A stretch of DNA of 64,000 bases from Alteromonas oceanisediminis (lineage in GTDB: Bacteria > Pseudomonadota > Gammaproteobacteria > Enterobacterales > Alteromonadaceae), in the NCBI RefSeq assembly GCF_018474025.1, contig NZ_JAHCTA010000003.1, positions 391,875-455,874 of the forward strand. The letters are read 5' to 3'. Position 1 is the stretch's first letter, and each line of letters opens with the position of its first letter. The notes below the pieces were generated by a model, which did no database searches, was not told the DNA's origin, and saw nothing but the letters and a program-made list of their open reading frames with translations. This document shows positions 19,670 through 28,460 of the stretch, piece after piece. Position numbers and translations under genes: made by a program.

Positions 19670-22600
19670 TTTGGCTCAAACGCTTAGGCATTAGCATACT
19701 CATTGTCCTGATACTGTTAGTGGCACTTGTGTTTGTTTCTGCCAGCCGCCTCGGCACGCCCAGCATCATTCAGTTTGCCGCAGGGTATGTAGAAGGTCTT
19801 CGCATTGGCGAGGTCAATGGTGGTTTAACCTCAACCATTACGTTTTCAGATATTCAATTTCAGTCCGACGCGGCCGAAGTAAACGTGAAGCAGGCCGCCG
19901 TTAATATTCGTCTTAACTGCTTATTGCAAGTGTCAGTGTGTGTTGAGTCCCTGCAGCTCGACGGCACATCAGTGGTGTTAAAACCGACTGAATCGCAGAC
20001 CGAAGAAGTTGACCCCACAAATAAACTGATCACATTGCCGTTGCTGGTGGCCGTCGACTCTTTCCTTGCCAACCAGACGCAGGTCACACTAGCCTCTGGT
20101 GAAAAAATTGAGGTAGGTCGATTACACACAGAAATACGTTTGTATCAGCAGTGGCGGCTGCTTAACCCGAACATATCGTCATTGGCCATCACGGTGCCCG
20201 CCAGCGATCAAGAGCCAGTGCCTACAGTACCCTATTGGCAGCGCAGTGCCGATATTGTTTTACCGGATGTGTTTATTCCACTCAATGCCGTAGTGAAAAA
20301 TCTCGAAATAGCCGGTATTTCACTGAATAGTGGCGAGCAACGTCATCAAATAGAGCAACTCCTTCTGGATGCCTCTGCGCGCGGCACCGACGTACAAATC
20401 AACCGCCTGAACGTCGGCCACGCACAAGGTAGCGCAAGTTTGCAAGGCAATGTCAGTTTGTCGGGCGCTTATCCACTTTCAATGGAGTTAACTGTTCAAA
20501 TGGCGGCTCAGGATATGCCACCCGTACAGTTGCAAAGTGCAATAAACGGCAGTGTGGCTGATCTGTCTCTCTCACTGATAGCAGAACAACCGGTTCGGGC
20601 GAACGTGACCGCAAAACTCAAACCGCTTGCAGCGACACTTCCTGTGTCAGCCAACGTGACGTGGGAGGCCTTTAACCATCAATCGCTGGGGCTTTCTACC
20701 GCCGATTTCAGTGTCACTGAGGGACAGTTAGGCATTGACGGGAACACATCAGACTATCGCGTTAAGGTTGATACTCAGGTGAGTTTACCGCGATTGCCCA
20801 CGCCAGTGCGCCTTGATATAGATGCCGATGTGAATACGCAGCGAGCGCGGGTAAGAAATGCTACATTGATCGCGCTGGGCGGCGAAATTCAATCATCAGG
20901 GTCGGTGCGATTTAACGATGGAGTCAGCGCAAACTTATCATCAGCTATCCGTGATTTGGATGCCAGCTTATTCAGTGAGCAACTGCCGAGTCAGATCACC
21001 GGGCGACTGCGTTACGAAGCACAGTTAACTGACGGTCAACTGAACCTGAACGTACCAGAAATCAATATTAGCGCCTCTCAGATGGGTTACCCATTAACCA
21101 TTGCGGGCAGCGCGGCTTACGCGGGCAACGCCGGTGTTGCTGTGAGTAACGTGCGCGTGTCACATGTTGACAACACGATACAGGGGTTTGCCCGTCTGCT
21201 GATTGACCGGCGCGTCGACGCTGATCTGATCATCGCTGTCAATGCTCTAGAGCAATCCATACCCGGCTTTTTTGGACAGGCGCGCGGCAATATTTTGCTA
21301 TCCGGCTCCCCCACTACGCCAGATATTGAGGTAAAAATAGACGCCACCGATGTTGCTAACGAGGATGAGTTTGGTGATCAGCAGATGCTGGCTCAGCGTC
21401 TCGATATAGAAATGACCGGAAGTAGCACCGACCATGAACTCACTGTAGCGCTAGTTAGGCCTGATGTGAACGCCAATGTGCGTGCTCAACTTAAGTACGA
21501 TGCACCGCAGTGGCAAGTTCAATTACAGGAAACGACCGTTGAACACGCGGCGGTGCGCTTGCAACTGAGCGATGCCGAACCGATTATTGTCAACCCTGAA
21601 GCGCAAAGTGCTATTATCAATCCGCTATGCTTTACTATCAACGAAGACGGCAAAGCGTGTGTAAAGTCATCCCGTTATGAGCCGCAGGGCGCCGAATTTG
21701 GCTTGTCTTTGTCAGCGCTGCCGCTGGCCGATTTGCTCGCCTTGTCAGCCGCCGAGCTGCCCCTGTCAAGCGCAGATGCCACATTGGGTTTAGAGGTAGA
21801 AGGAACTTATTCACCTGAACAAGGTTTGATCGCGAACGTGCAAGGCAAGCTTAGTGCAGCTGAGTGGGTCGTTGGCGACGACAAAAAGAATTTGCGCATA
21901 AAGATCGACCCGGCTGATTTTGTCCTGAATGCAAATCAACAATTGCTTGATGCAGAGATTGCCCTGAACAGTCAGGCGCTAGGACGAATAGAAGCGCGAG
22001 CAACCTTCGATACCACACCGAATAAACAGACCGTGGATGCCACGCTGCTCGCAGAATCAGTCAAACTAGCACCACTTGCCTTTTTAAGTCCTGAACTGCA
22101 TCGCCTTGAAGGTGTTTTCGATGCTTCTGTCACCATTACGGGTGACCCGGCATTACCTCAAATCAACGGGTCGCTGAACTTACGAGACGGTGTTATTGAT
22201 GCAGAGCGCGCTCCAGCCGTGATTACTGACTGGCAAACTGCGATGACGTTTGACCGTTACAAAGCTAATCTCTCCAGTGATTTTAAACTCGGCAGTGGCT
22301 CAGGTGCTCTCAGCGGCGAAATTCGCTGGAAAGACGACATTGCGTTAAACGCAGTGCTCAGTGGCGACAAGCTGCAAGTTAGCCATCAGGATATTGCACT
22401 TACGCTATCTCCAAACCTTGAAATTGATTTTGAAGAAAGGGCGCTCGCGGTCAACGGTGAAATCATTATTCCCGAAGCTAACATACTGATTGAGAAATTA
22501 CCGCCAAATGCGGTGTCTCCTTCGTCAGATGTGCATCTTCGTGGAGAACCAGAACCGACGTCAGTGATTGATCTCGCTGATGTGAATATTGATGTCGTCA

Positions 22601-23334
22601 TCGATCCTAAGCGAGCGTCAAAGGTTAAAATCGATGCGTTTGGTTTACGCGCTAACCTAGCGGGAAATGTGGCTGTCCGCACCCAGCCAACGACTCAAGG
22701 GTTCGGCGAATTGCAGATATTGAATGGCGAATATCGTGCTTACGGCCAGGAGCTTCAGGTACGCACAGGTGAACTCCAGTTTAATGGCCCCATTAGCCAA
22801 CCGCTTCTGTATGTTGAAGCAATACGAAACCCAAAACTCACGGAAAATGGGGTGATTGCGGGCGTGCGCTTGGAAGGGCTTGCCACTCAACCTAGTTTGG
22901 AGTTGTTTTCTGAACCGGCTCTCGATCAGGCCGATAATCTGGCTTACTTACTCTTTGGCCGCGGCCGTGTAGGTGGTGGCGAGAAAGACAATAATCAATT
23001 TGCCGGGCTGCTAGTGGGTTTTGGTGTGTCAAACAGTGAAACAATCACCGGTAGCATGGGAGAAGCGCTGGGTATCAACGACCTTAGTTTGCGGGCGCAG
23101 GGAAGCGGTTCTGACACGACCGTGAGTGTGAGCGGCACTATCGCGCCAGATTTGACTCTGGAGTACGGCGTTGGCGTGTTTAATTCTGTTTCAGAAGTCA
23201 AGCTTCGCTACCAACTGATGCCGCAACTCTATCTGGAAGCCATCAGTGGGCTGAGCGAAGCGTTGATTATTTACTATCAATTTTCTGTGGGTGACGTCAA
23301 TCAACCCTCAAAGGCCACCGAAAAAGGGGAATGA
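19666..23334 (+). CDS. tamB: TamB, translocation and assembly module protein
   Basis: A 1222-aa AsmA-like protein anchored in the inner membrane by one N-terminal helix (about 5-25) and spanning the periplasm as a long beta-taco that contacts TamA; the family is also implicated in phospholipid transport to the outer membrane. Most of the chain is repetitive amphipathic beta-sheet. The C-terminal DUF490/TamB domain contains GLATQPSLELFSEPALDQ and YLLFGRGRVGGG, and the protein ends with barrel-like strands. ATGA overlap with tamA supports one operon. The length is near that of E. coli TamB (1259). Confidence 0.94.
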   Translation: MIWLKRLGISILIVLILLVALVFVSASRLGTPSIIQFAAGYVEGLRIGEVNGGLTSTITFSDIQFQSDAAEVNVKQAAVNIRLNCLLQVSVCVESLQLDGTSVVLKPTESQTEEVDPTNKLITLPLLVAVDSFLANQTQVTLASGEKIEVGRLHTEIRLYQQWRLLNPNISSLAITVPASDQEPVPTVPYWQRSADIVLPDVFIPLNAVVKNLEIAGISLNSGEQRHQIEQLLLDASARGTDVQINRLNVGHAQGSASLQGNVSLSGAYPLSMELTVQMAAQDMPPVQLQSAINGSVADLSLSLIAEQPVRANVTAKLKPLAATLPVSANVTWEAFNHQSLGLSTADFSVTEGQLGIDGNTSDYRVKVDTQVSLPRLPTPVRLDIDADVNTQRARVRNATLIALGGEIQSSGSVRFNDGVSANLSSAIRDLDASLFSEQLPSQITGRLRYEAQLTDGQLNLNVPEINISASQMGYPLTIAGSAAYAGNAGVAVSNVRVSHVDNTIQGFARLLIDRRVDADLIIAVNALEQSIPGFFGQARGNILLSGSPTTPDIEVKIDATDVANEDEFGDQQMLAQRLDIEMTGSSTDHELTVALVRPDVNANVRAQLKYDAPQWQVQLQETTVEHAAVRLQLSDAEPIIVNPEAQSAIINPLCFTINEDGKACVKSSRYEPQGAEFGLSLSALPLADLLALSAAELPLSSADATLGLEVEGTYSPEQGLIANVQGKLSAAEWVVGDDKKNLRIKIDPADFVLNANQQLLDAEIALNSQALGRIEARATFDTTPNKQTVDATLLAESVKLAPLAFLSPELHRLEGVFDASVTITGDPALPQINGSLNLRDGVIDAERAPAVITDWQTAMTFDRYKANLSSDFKLGSGSGALSGEIRWKDDIALNAVLSGDKLQVSHQDIALTLSPNLEIDFEERALAVNGEIIIPEANILIEKLPPNAVSPSSDVHLRGEPEPTSVIDLADVNIDVVIDPKRASKVKIDAFGLRANLAGNVAVRTQPTTQGFGELQILNGEYRAYGQELQVRTGELQFNGPISQPLLYVEAIRNPKLTENGVIAGVRLEGLATQPSLELFSEPALDQADNLAYLLFGRGRVGGGEKDNNQFAGLLVGFGVSNSETITGSMGEALGINDLSLRAQGSGSDTTVSVSGTIAPDLTLEYGVGVFNSVSEVKLRYQLMPQLYLEAISGLSEALIIYYQFSVGDVNQPSKATEKGE

Positions 23335-23350
23335 TCCTAAATCACCCGCG

Positions 23351-23938
23351 TTATCCCTCGGCGGCTAAGTCTTTGAGGTGGCCATTGCTCAAGCTGTAAA
23401 TCCAACTATGAATTTTTAATGGTTGGTTTCGTTGTAGTGCGTCCCTCACAATATTGGTGCTCTTAACATTCGCCGCCTGCGCCAACACATTTAATTCACA
23501 CAATCTGTCTGAGCGCTCAGTGTCAGATAATGCTGAGAGATGATCAGAATTACGATCGTAAATGTCTCTGATATGTGCAAGCCAGTTGTCGATGAGACCA
23601 AGCTGCGCATCGCCCATCGCGGCTTCAACGCCCCCACAACCGTAGTGACCACACACAATGATATGTTTTACTTTGAGTACATCTACTGCGTACTGCAACA
23701 CGGAGAGGCAGTTGAAATCAGTGTGTACAACCATATTGGCGACATTGCGATGAACAAAAATTTCTCCCGGCAGCAAATCAACGATTTGATTCGCCGGAAC
23801 ACGACTGTCTGAGCAACCAATCCAAAGATAAACAGGGCGTTGCTGACGAGACAACATATCAAAAAAGGTTGGATTGGCTTCGTGAGTGCGTGCCGCCCAC
23901 GCTTTGTTGTTGTCTAGTAGACGCTTAATTTCCGGCAC
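23351..23938 (-). CDS. can: Beta-class carbonic anhydrase
   Basis: Zinc enzyme interconverting CO2 and bicarbonate. Zinc ligands and active-site residues sit at the same numbers as in E. coli Can: Cys42, Asp44 and Arg46 in GCSDSRV, and His98 and Cys101 in CGHYGCGG. The protein is 195 aa against about 220 for E. coli Can, being shorter at the C-terminus (ends LKDLAAEG). The start is GTG 23938, fixed by AAAGGAG 7 nt upstream. The gene overlaps the end of the membrane-protein gene by 14 bp and is the third gene of the sigma factor operon, which is an unusual place for it. Its stop lies 16 bp from the convergent tamB stop. Confidence 0.94.
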   Translation of the reverse strand: MPEIKRLLDNNKAWAARTHEANPTFFDMLSRQQRPVYLWIGCSDSRVPANQIVDLLPGEIFVHRNVANMVVHTDFNCLSVLQYAVDVLKVKHIIVCGHYGCGGVEAAMGDAQLGLIDNWLAHIRDIYDRNSDHLSALSDTERSDRLCELNVLAQAANVKSTNIVRDALQRNQPLKIHSWIYSLSNGHLKDLAAEG

Positions 23939-24521
23939 TGTCGTACTCCTTTAGAGATTGTTCAAGCGGCACCAATGCGCGTTCGAATTTGCGTTGTCGA
24001 TGCTGCGCCCAGAACCAGAAGGGGATAAAGACCAACAGCGACACGGCATTCATTAACACAAATTTATTGCGCCATTCTTCTATGGGCATGTCGTCAGCGG
24101 CCCATAAAATTAACCACACAATATTCAGGCTACACCAGCTCACCCAAGTACTGTGCTTCGTGATACAGGCAATTTTGATGTTACTTCTCGTTTGTTCCGT
24201 TAATGATAAAAGGAATTCGCGCGTGGTTCTGCGCTGCGCAAATAAGGCAAATCGACGTAAGTACACAATATAGAGTGCAAAGACGAGAGAAAGCACAACA
24301 AAAGTGAGCATGACAGTAAAAAATATTTCCGACATACGTTCACGCGAGAACCAAAGCACCGCAAGTCCGATAAGAACGCCGAAGACATCGCCACAGGCAT
24401 AAGACACCTGACGCCAGCGCATCCGGTTAAATTTTTTGTGTAGCTTATCAGTATCAATGTTGGGGACGCTCTGCTGCTGCCATAGAGCAATTAAATCCGA
24501 TTCTTGAGGCTTTTTACTCAT
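23925..24521 (-). CDS. Predicted membrane protein in sigma factor operon (possible anti-sigma)
   Basis: Not a family I can name. The 198-aa protein has a cytosolic N-terminal stretch (about 1-38, DLIALWQQQSVPNIDTDKL) and about four membrane helices: two near 42-60 and 66-88, and two near 128-142 and 150-168. Charged loops and a cytosolic tail complete it. Its position directly after an ECF sigma gene with an 8-bp overlap (ATGAGTAA) suggests it acts on that sigma factor, as many ECF-linked membrane proteins do. No zinc-binding HxxxCxxC anti-sigma motif is present, so this role is inference from context. The start at 24521 is supported by GGAAA close upstream. Confidence 0.75.
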   Translation of the reverse strand: MSKKPQESDLIALWQQQSVPNIDTDKLHKKFNRMRWRQVSYACGDVFGVLIGLAVLWFSRERMSEIFFTVMLTFVVLSLVFALYIVYLRRFALFAQRRTTREFLLSLTEQTRSNIKIACITKHSTWVSWCSLNIVWLILWAADDMPIEEWRNKFVLMNAVSLLVFIPFWFWAQHRQRKFERALVPLEQSLKEYDSAGN

Positions 24522-25029
24522 TGATTTCCGTCTCCATTAGGCGTTGCAGTTGCTGCTTCGCTCGCGTCAATACAACACCCACATTTGATGTTGTCATACC
24601 GCATGTTTCGGCGATTTCTTTATAGCTCAGCCCTTCTAATGACAACCCTACGACCTGACGCGAAGCAATAGGCAATGCCCGAACAGCCGCGACGAGTCGT
24701 GCAGCACTGCGTTGATTGGCGATAACAGACTCCATTGAATGACGACTGATATCGTCACCTTGCGCCTTTTCCACCATGTCATCTATATCGTCAAATTTGG
24801 GATGGCGCATCTGCACCGACACGTGCGTAACCGCGCGATTGTGTGCAATACGTAATATATAAGTTTTAATGCTGCTGTTACCTTCGAAACGTTTCAGCCC
24901 TTGCCAGACCGCCAGACATATCTCCTGTAACAGCTCCTGTTGTAAGGCCGGTACGGCTTCATACGAGGCTGCTACCCGAGCCAATAAGCCCGCATATTGC
25001 TCAAACACTTGGTTAAATGACAATGTCAT
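24514..25029 (-). CDS. ECF-type RNA polymerase sigma factor
   Basis: A 171-aa group IV sigma factor with only regions 2 and 4. Region 2 covers about 8-75 (LLQEICLAVWQGLKRFEG, SIKTYILRIAHNRAV) and region 4 about 110-165 (LEGLSYKEIAETCGMTTSNVGV and RAKQQLQRLM, the -35-binding helix-turn-helix). It is the first gene of a three-gene operon with a membrane protein and carbonic anhydrase, the genes overlapping by 8 and 14 bp. A TGTAAC element 36 bp upstream of the ATG may be its own target promoter. No clear ribosome-binding site precedes ATG 25029, consistent with a very short leader. Confidence 0.92.
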   Translation of the reverse strand: MTLSFNQVFEQYAGLLARVAASYEAVPALQQELLQEICLAVWQGLKRFEGNSSIKTYILRIAHNRAVTHVSVQMRHPKFDDIDDMVEKAQGDDISRHSMESVIANQRSAARLVAAVRALPIASRQVVGLSLEGLSYKEIAETCGMTTSNVGVVLTRAKQQLQRLMETEINE

Positions 25030-25040
25030 AGGCTTTTGTA

Positions 25041-25070
25041 CTTAGTCTGTCGAAGGATAAAAAAGTTACA
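25041..25070 (-). promoter_or_regulatory. Candidate ECF-type promoter of the sigma factor operon
   Basis: On the minus strand TGTAAC (25070-25065) is followed by a T-run and then CGACAGACTAAG about 12-23 nt downstream. TGTAAC with a nearby CG/GAC-containing -10 element is the kind of promoter used by several ECF groups. Transcription would start roughly 10 nt before the sigma factor ATG. Assignment is by eye. Confidence 0.4.
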
Positions 25071-25210
25071 TTAAAAAAGTCTGTAATAAAAATCACAGCG
25101 CAGCGTCTATAGAGTTATTCGTGAGGGCAATTACGCTACACGTCAAAGGTCGACCCCGCAAGCGGCTCGGCAAAATGAACGTTAAAATCGCTATTCCAAG
25201 GAGAATATCA

Positions 25211-25471
25211 ATGACTGCTGTTACTGTTTTTATGATTATTTCAGGCGTGCTTTCAATCTGTTTGATAACACACTTCCTCGACCACAAGTTTAATTTACGT
25301 TTGAACGACTGGATGAATGGCAGTTGTGCCAGCCCGTTTGATAAAAAGGCGTCAACGACCGAGCACGCTCAAGCACAGACAATCACAGAATTAAGAGAGC
25401 GCGTTGCGACGCTGGAAAAGATAGTGACCGAACCAGCCTACGAGCTAAATCGCAAAATAAATCAATTGTAG
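25211..25471 (+). CDS. Small PspB-like membrane protein
   Basis: An 86-aa protein with one N-terminal membrane helix (about 2-22) and a C-terminal coiled coil, ITELRERVATLEKIVTEP, that ends NRKINQL. This layout and the RVATLEKIVT heptads resemble PspB of the phage-shock system and related small envelope-stress proteins, though no pspA or pspC lies nearby. The frame is open from 25121, but the strong AAGGAG 9 nt before ATG 25211 fixes the start. It is divergent from the ECF sigma gene with a 181-bp shared promoter region, so the two are probably functionally linked. The role is inferred only. Confidence 0.75.
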   Translation: MTAVTVFMIISGVLSICLITHFLDHKFNLRLNDWMNGSCASPFDKKASTTEHAQAQTITELRERVATLEKIVTEPAYELNRKINQL

Positions 25472-25493
25472 CCTGCAAAATATGCGTCGTTTG

Positions 25494-26450
25494 TTAGGGG
25501 TCTAAAAAACGAACCGTTGACTGACGTTCTCGATTGACCTGTAATTGAGTCACATCAGGACGCGAATAATGGCCGACGGGATCAAAGTTCTGACGCTCTT
25601 CTAACACCCGAAGATGGTCGATATCAGCCACAAAAACGCCTTCGTTGCCTATTTGTGGCTCGATCACCCAGCCGCCGTCAGGTGCAGCAATACATGACGC
25701 GCCTGATGCCAGGAATTCTGGAGCATTGTGTAGTATTTCAGCCAATTCAGGCGTGTCGTCTGGGAAATCGGCAGGCCGCATTAACCCCGACACCGACATG
25801 ACGTAGCTGCGACCTTCTTTGGCGATGAAGCGGGTGATATCCTGAGTGTTATGCTCACCACCCGGCCAGATAGCCACATGCAGGTCCTCACCTTGCCCAT
25901 ACAAAGCTGCTCGCGCCAATGGCATCCAGTTTTCCCAGCAATTTAAAGCGCCTAGCGTGAAAGGTTGCAAAGGGAATGTTCGAAGGCCATGACCATCACC
26001 GGGTGACCAGGTTAGACGTTCTTCATAGGTCGGCATCAATTTTCGATGCACATTGGCAATGTGCCCTTGTTTAGAAATATACACCAAAGAGCAATACAGA
26101 CTGTGCCCGCCTCTATCTCCGGCACGCTCAGCGGTACCTAAAACGACGGCAATGTGGCGTTGCGCTGCCAAGCGGCACAATTCATCCAGATGACCTGACT
26201 CAATGCTCACAGCTTGTTGAAGGTAGCGAGCATGGATCGCTTTTTGTTTCGCCGAATTAAATATAGCCCCACCGGTGCGCTCTAACCAAAAAGGGTAGCC
26301 CGGCAGCAGAGATTCGCCGAACGTGACCAGTGAAGCGCCTTTATCCGCTGCTTCAGCCACGGCAGTCTTAATTTTTTCTAACGTACCCTCCCGGTCAAGC
26401 CAAACCGGCGCTATCTGAGCGAGTGCCACAGTGAGAGTTGTATCAGTCAT
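25494..26450 (-). CDS. Nitrilase-superfamily carbon-nitrogen hydrolase
   Basis: A 318-aa cytosolic amidohydrolase of the nitrilase branch. The catalytic Glu-Lys-Cys triad is visible: Glu46 in TFGESLLPGYPFW, Lys137 in HRKLMPTYEERLTW, and Cys171 in GALNCWENWMPLAR. CWENWMPL around the nucleophile and GYPFW after the glutamate are typical of true nitrilases and cyanide-degrading enzymes rather than amidases or NAD synthetase domains. The substrate is therefore probably an organic nitrile, but it cannot be read directly. The start is ATG 26450 with GGGAA about 8 nt upstream. It is a single gene, divergent from the GGDEF gene. Confidence 0.9.
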   Translation of the reverse strand: MTDTTLTVALAQIAPVWLDREGTLEKIKTAVAEAADKGASLVTFGESLLPGYPFWLERTGGAIFNSAKQKAIHARYLQQAVSIESGHLDELCRLAAQRHIAVVLGTAERAGDRGGHSLYCSLVYISKQGHIANVHRKLMPTYEERLTWSPGDGHGLRTFPLQPFTLGALNCWENWMPLARAALYGQGEDLHVAIWPGGEHNTQDITRFIAKEGRSYVMSVSGLMRPADFPDDTPELAEILHNAPEFLASGASCIAAPDGGWVIEPQIGNEGVFVADIDHLRVLEERQNFDPVGHYSRPDVTQLQVNRERQSTVRFLDP

Positions 26451-26598
26451 AATTATTCCCTAGGCCCGATGCTGTGCGTTTTTAATTCATGATAAGTCAA
26501 TAACTTACACGGGTACGCTTAATTAATCGACGATTTTGTGAAAGGCTTAACCGATTAAGTTGGTCAATCATTAGACATATTATTGGTTGGGAGCTGTC

Positions 26599-27867
26599 AT
26601 GCACCTTAAAGGTTTCGACTCGCATCGCTTACTGGAACAAATCAGTGATGCCACTGTTGTGTTCGACGCGTTAGGCCAACAGCGATACGCAAATCCCGCG
26701 TTTAGTCGTCTTGAGCCTCAGTTTCAACAGTTTCTGCTGGCGGCTGCAAAAACACACGCTGGCCATGTAGATATGGAGAGCAATTTCCACGATCATCAAC
26801 AGGTGACTCCTGTTGCACTTGACGACGGCTTTGCGTTTGTCATTTCATCGCAACAGCCACAGCATCACGTGATTGCTGAACAAACACTACAATCGTTGCT
26901 GACCGCCATGGAGCGCGACGCGAACGTTTACATGGCTGCTGCAAAAGCTATCCAGCAGCGCTTAGGCTGGCGTTGGGTAGCGATTACGCGATTCAGCCAA
27001 CCGACGTCGCTAGAGATTTTAGCCTTCACGGATCACCAATCGGCGTTAGAGCCGTTTGAATATGACGTCGCTGGTACGCCGTGCGAAATGGTTGTCGATA
27101 GCCAACGCTTTACCGTTTTTTCTGAACTGCAGCGTATTTTTCCAAATTATCAAGCGCTTAAAGACATGGGCGCACAAGCCTACGCTGGGTTGGTTTATCG
27201 AGACGCAATGGGCAACCCCTTGGGCCACATTATGGCAATGCATGACTCAACGGATACTGATTATGGTATTGCCGAACAGGTGATTAGCATTGCGACTATT
27301 GTGATTGCTCCACAATTCAAGTTGCGTAGCGCAGAATCTCAACTACAGACTGCCGAAGCGCTATCGCGCACCGATGCCTTAACTCAAATTGGTAATCGTC
27401 TCGCGTTTGATGACACCATTAAGGGCTTGCGCAACAGTGGCAAGTTACGAAGTAATGCAACCATTGCTGTAGTTGACCTGGATCACCTTAAGCCACTGAA
27501 TGATCGACTGGGCCACGCCGCCGGCGATCGTTTTATTCAGCTTATTGCAAATGAACTATCGGCGCTTGGCAGAGAAAGTGACTTGGCATTCAGGTTGGGC
27601 GGTGATGAGTTCGCCGTGATATTCCATCATTATGATCATCAATTTGTTGAACGGATAAACGCTGCATTTGAACAAGCGATTGTGCGCATCCAGCACAGCT
27701 TAAACTTTCATGTCAGCGCATCCATCGGCTTTGCTGCTCTACAAGAGGTAGAATATGACATTCCAGCTTGGATCGCATTAGCAGATCAACGTATGTATGC
27801 GGCTAAGAAAAGCCATGCACTCGCCACACCGATTCCCCAAACTTTATCTGCGGGGATGCGCTCATGA
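26599..27867 (+). CDS. PAS-GAF-GGDEF diguanylate cyclase
   Basis: A 422-aa soluble signalling protein. Residues 1-85 look PAS-like (LLEQISDATVVFDALGQQRYANPAFS). Residues about 95-245 form a GAF-like domain, and the C-terminal 160 residues are a GGDEF domain with the intact motif FRLGGDEFAV near 334 preceded by DLDHLKPLNDRLGHAAGD. It should make c-di-GMP in response to a signal sensed by PAS or GAF. No RxxD inhibitory site is obvious upstream of GGDEF. The start is ATG 26599, chosen for the GGGAG 5 nt upstream; TTG 26587 is less likely. The stop overlaps the next ATG as ATGA, coupling it to an AhpD-like protein. Confidence 0.9.
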   Translation: MHLKGFDSHRLLEQISDATVVFDALGQQRYANPAFSRLEPQFQQFLLAAAKTHAGHVDMESNFHDHQQVTPVALDDGFAFVISSQQPQHHVIAEQTLQSLLTAMERDANVYMAAAKAIQQRLGWRWVAITRFSQPTSLEILAFTDHQSALEPFEYDVAGTPCEMVVDSQRFTVFSELQRIFPNYQALKDMGAQAYAGLVYRDAMGNPLGHIMAMHDSTDTDYGIAEQVISIATIVIAPQFKLRSAESQLQTAEALSRTDALTQIGNRLAFDDTIKGLRNSGKLRSNATIAVVDLDHLKPLNDRLGHAAGDRFIQLIANELSALGRESDLAFRLGGDEFAVIFHHYDHQFVERINAAFEQAIVRIQHSLNFHVSASIGFAALQEVEYDIPAWIALADQRMYAAKKSHALATPIPQTLSAGMRS

Positions 27868-28460
27868 GCAATTACGCCTGTGTGAATTATGAACATGCTT
27901 CAGACGAACTTCGCGCAATTTATGATGAAGTCCGCGATACGATGGGTGATCGCGAACTTCCTAACTGGCTGACTTACATGGGCGAAATGCCGCATATGGT
28001 TCGAAGTACATGGTCGCTCCTCAAGTCGATTTTAGTTGAGGGGCATTTATCCCCGCTGCTGCAAGACTTGATTATGTATACAGTTGCCTATCATCGAACC
28101 GTTCCCTACTGCATGGCATTGCATGCGTCGAATCTGATCAGAATGACGGAGTCTTTGTCTTTTCAAGATTTAGAAGATATAGCCTTGGGCGACAGCCGTG
28201 GATTTATTCCGCCACGCTATGAAACGGCAACGCGAATCGCGGCAACCCTGGCAAAAAGCGATTGCGCGCTGTCAGAAAAAGATTTTACTGCATTGATGAA
28301 CGCCGGTTTCGACCGCACCCAAGCGCTCGAAATTACCATGTTGGTATCTGTTTCGTTGTTTTTCAACACCTATACCTTTGCGGCGAATTTACCGGTTGAC
28401 CCAGAGATACAGCGGCTGGTTAAAAAATCACAGGGCCACCGCATCACTCATAAGAGCTAG
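27864..28460 (+). CDS. AhpD/carboxymuconolactone decarboxylase-like protein lacking the first active-site Cys
   Basis: A 198-aa all-helical protein of the AhpD-like superfamily. Family enzymes usually carry CxxC followed by His three residues later and act as peroxidases or reductases. Here the motif reads [14 protein letters not shown]: the second cysteine (Cys83) and His87 are kept, but the position of the first cysteine is Val80. Classical disulfide chemistry is therefore unlikely; a single-Cys or non-enzymatic role is possible. It overlaps the diguanylate cyclase stop (ATGA), which suggests a sensory or signalling link. The 3' end overlaps envZ by 4 bp (CTAG) in convergent orientation. 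Confidence 0.8.
   Translation: MSNYACVNYEHASDELRAIYDEVRDTMGDRELPNWLTYMGEMPHMVRSTWSLLKSILVEGHLSPLLQDLIMYTVAYHRTVPYCMALHASNLIRMTESLSFQDLEDIALGDSRGFIPPRYETATRIAATLAKSDCALSEKDFTALMNAGFDRTQALEITMLVSVSLFFNTYTFAANLPVDPEIQRLVKKSQGHRITHKS

Noticed and set aside
25211..25471. Considered as a true pspB of a psp operon
   Set aside because: No pspA, pspC or pspF is adjacent, and similarity is limited to the helix plus coiled-coil plan.
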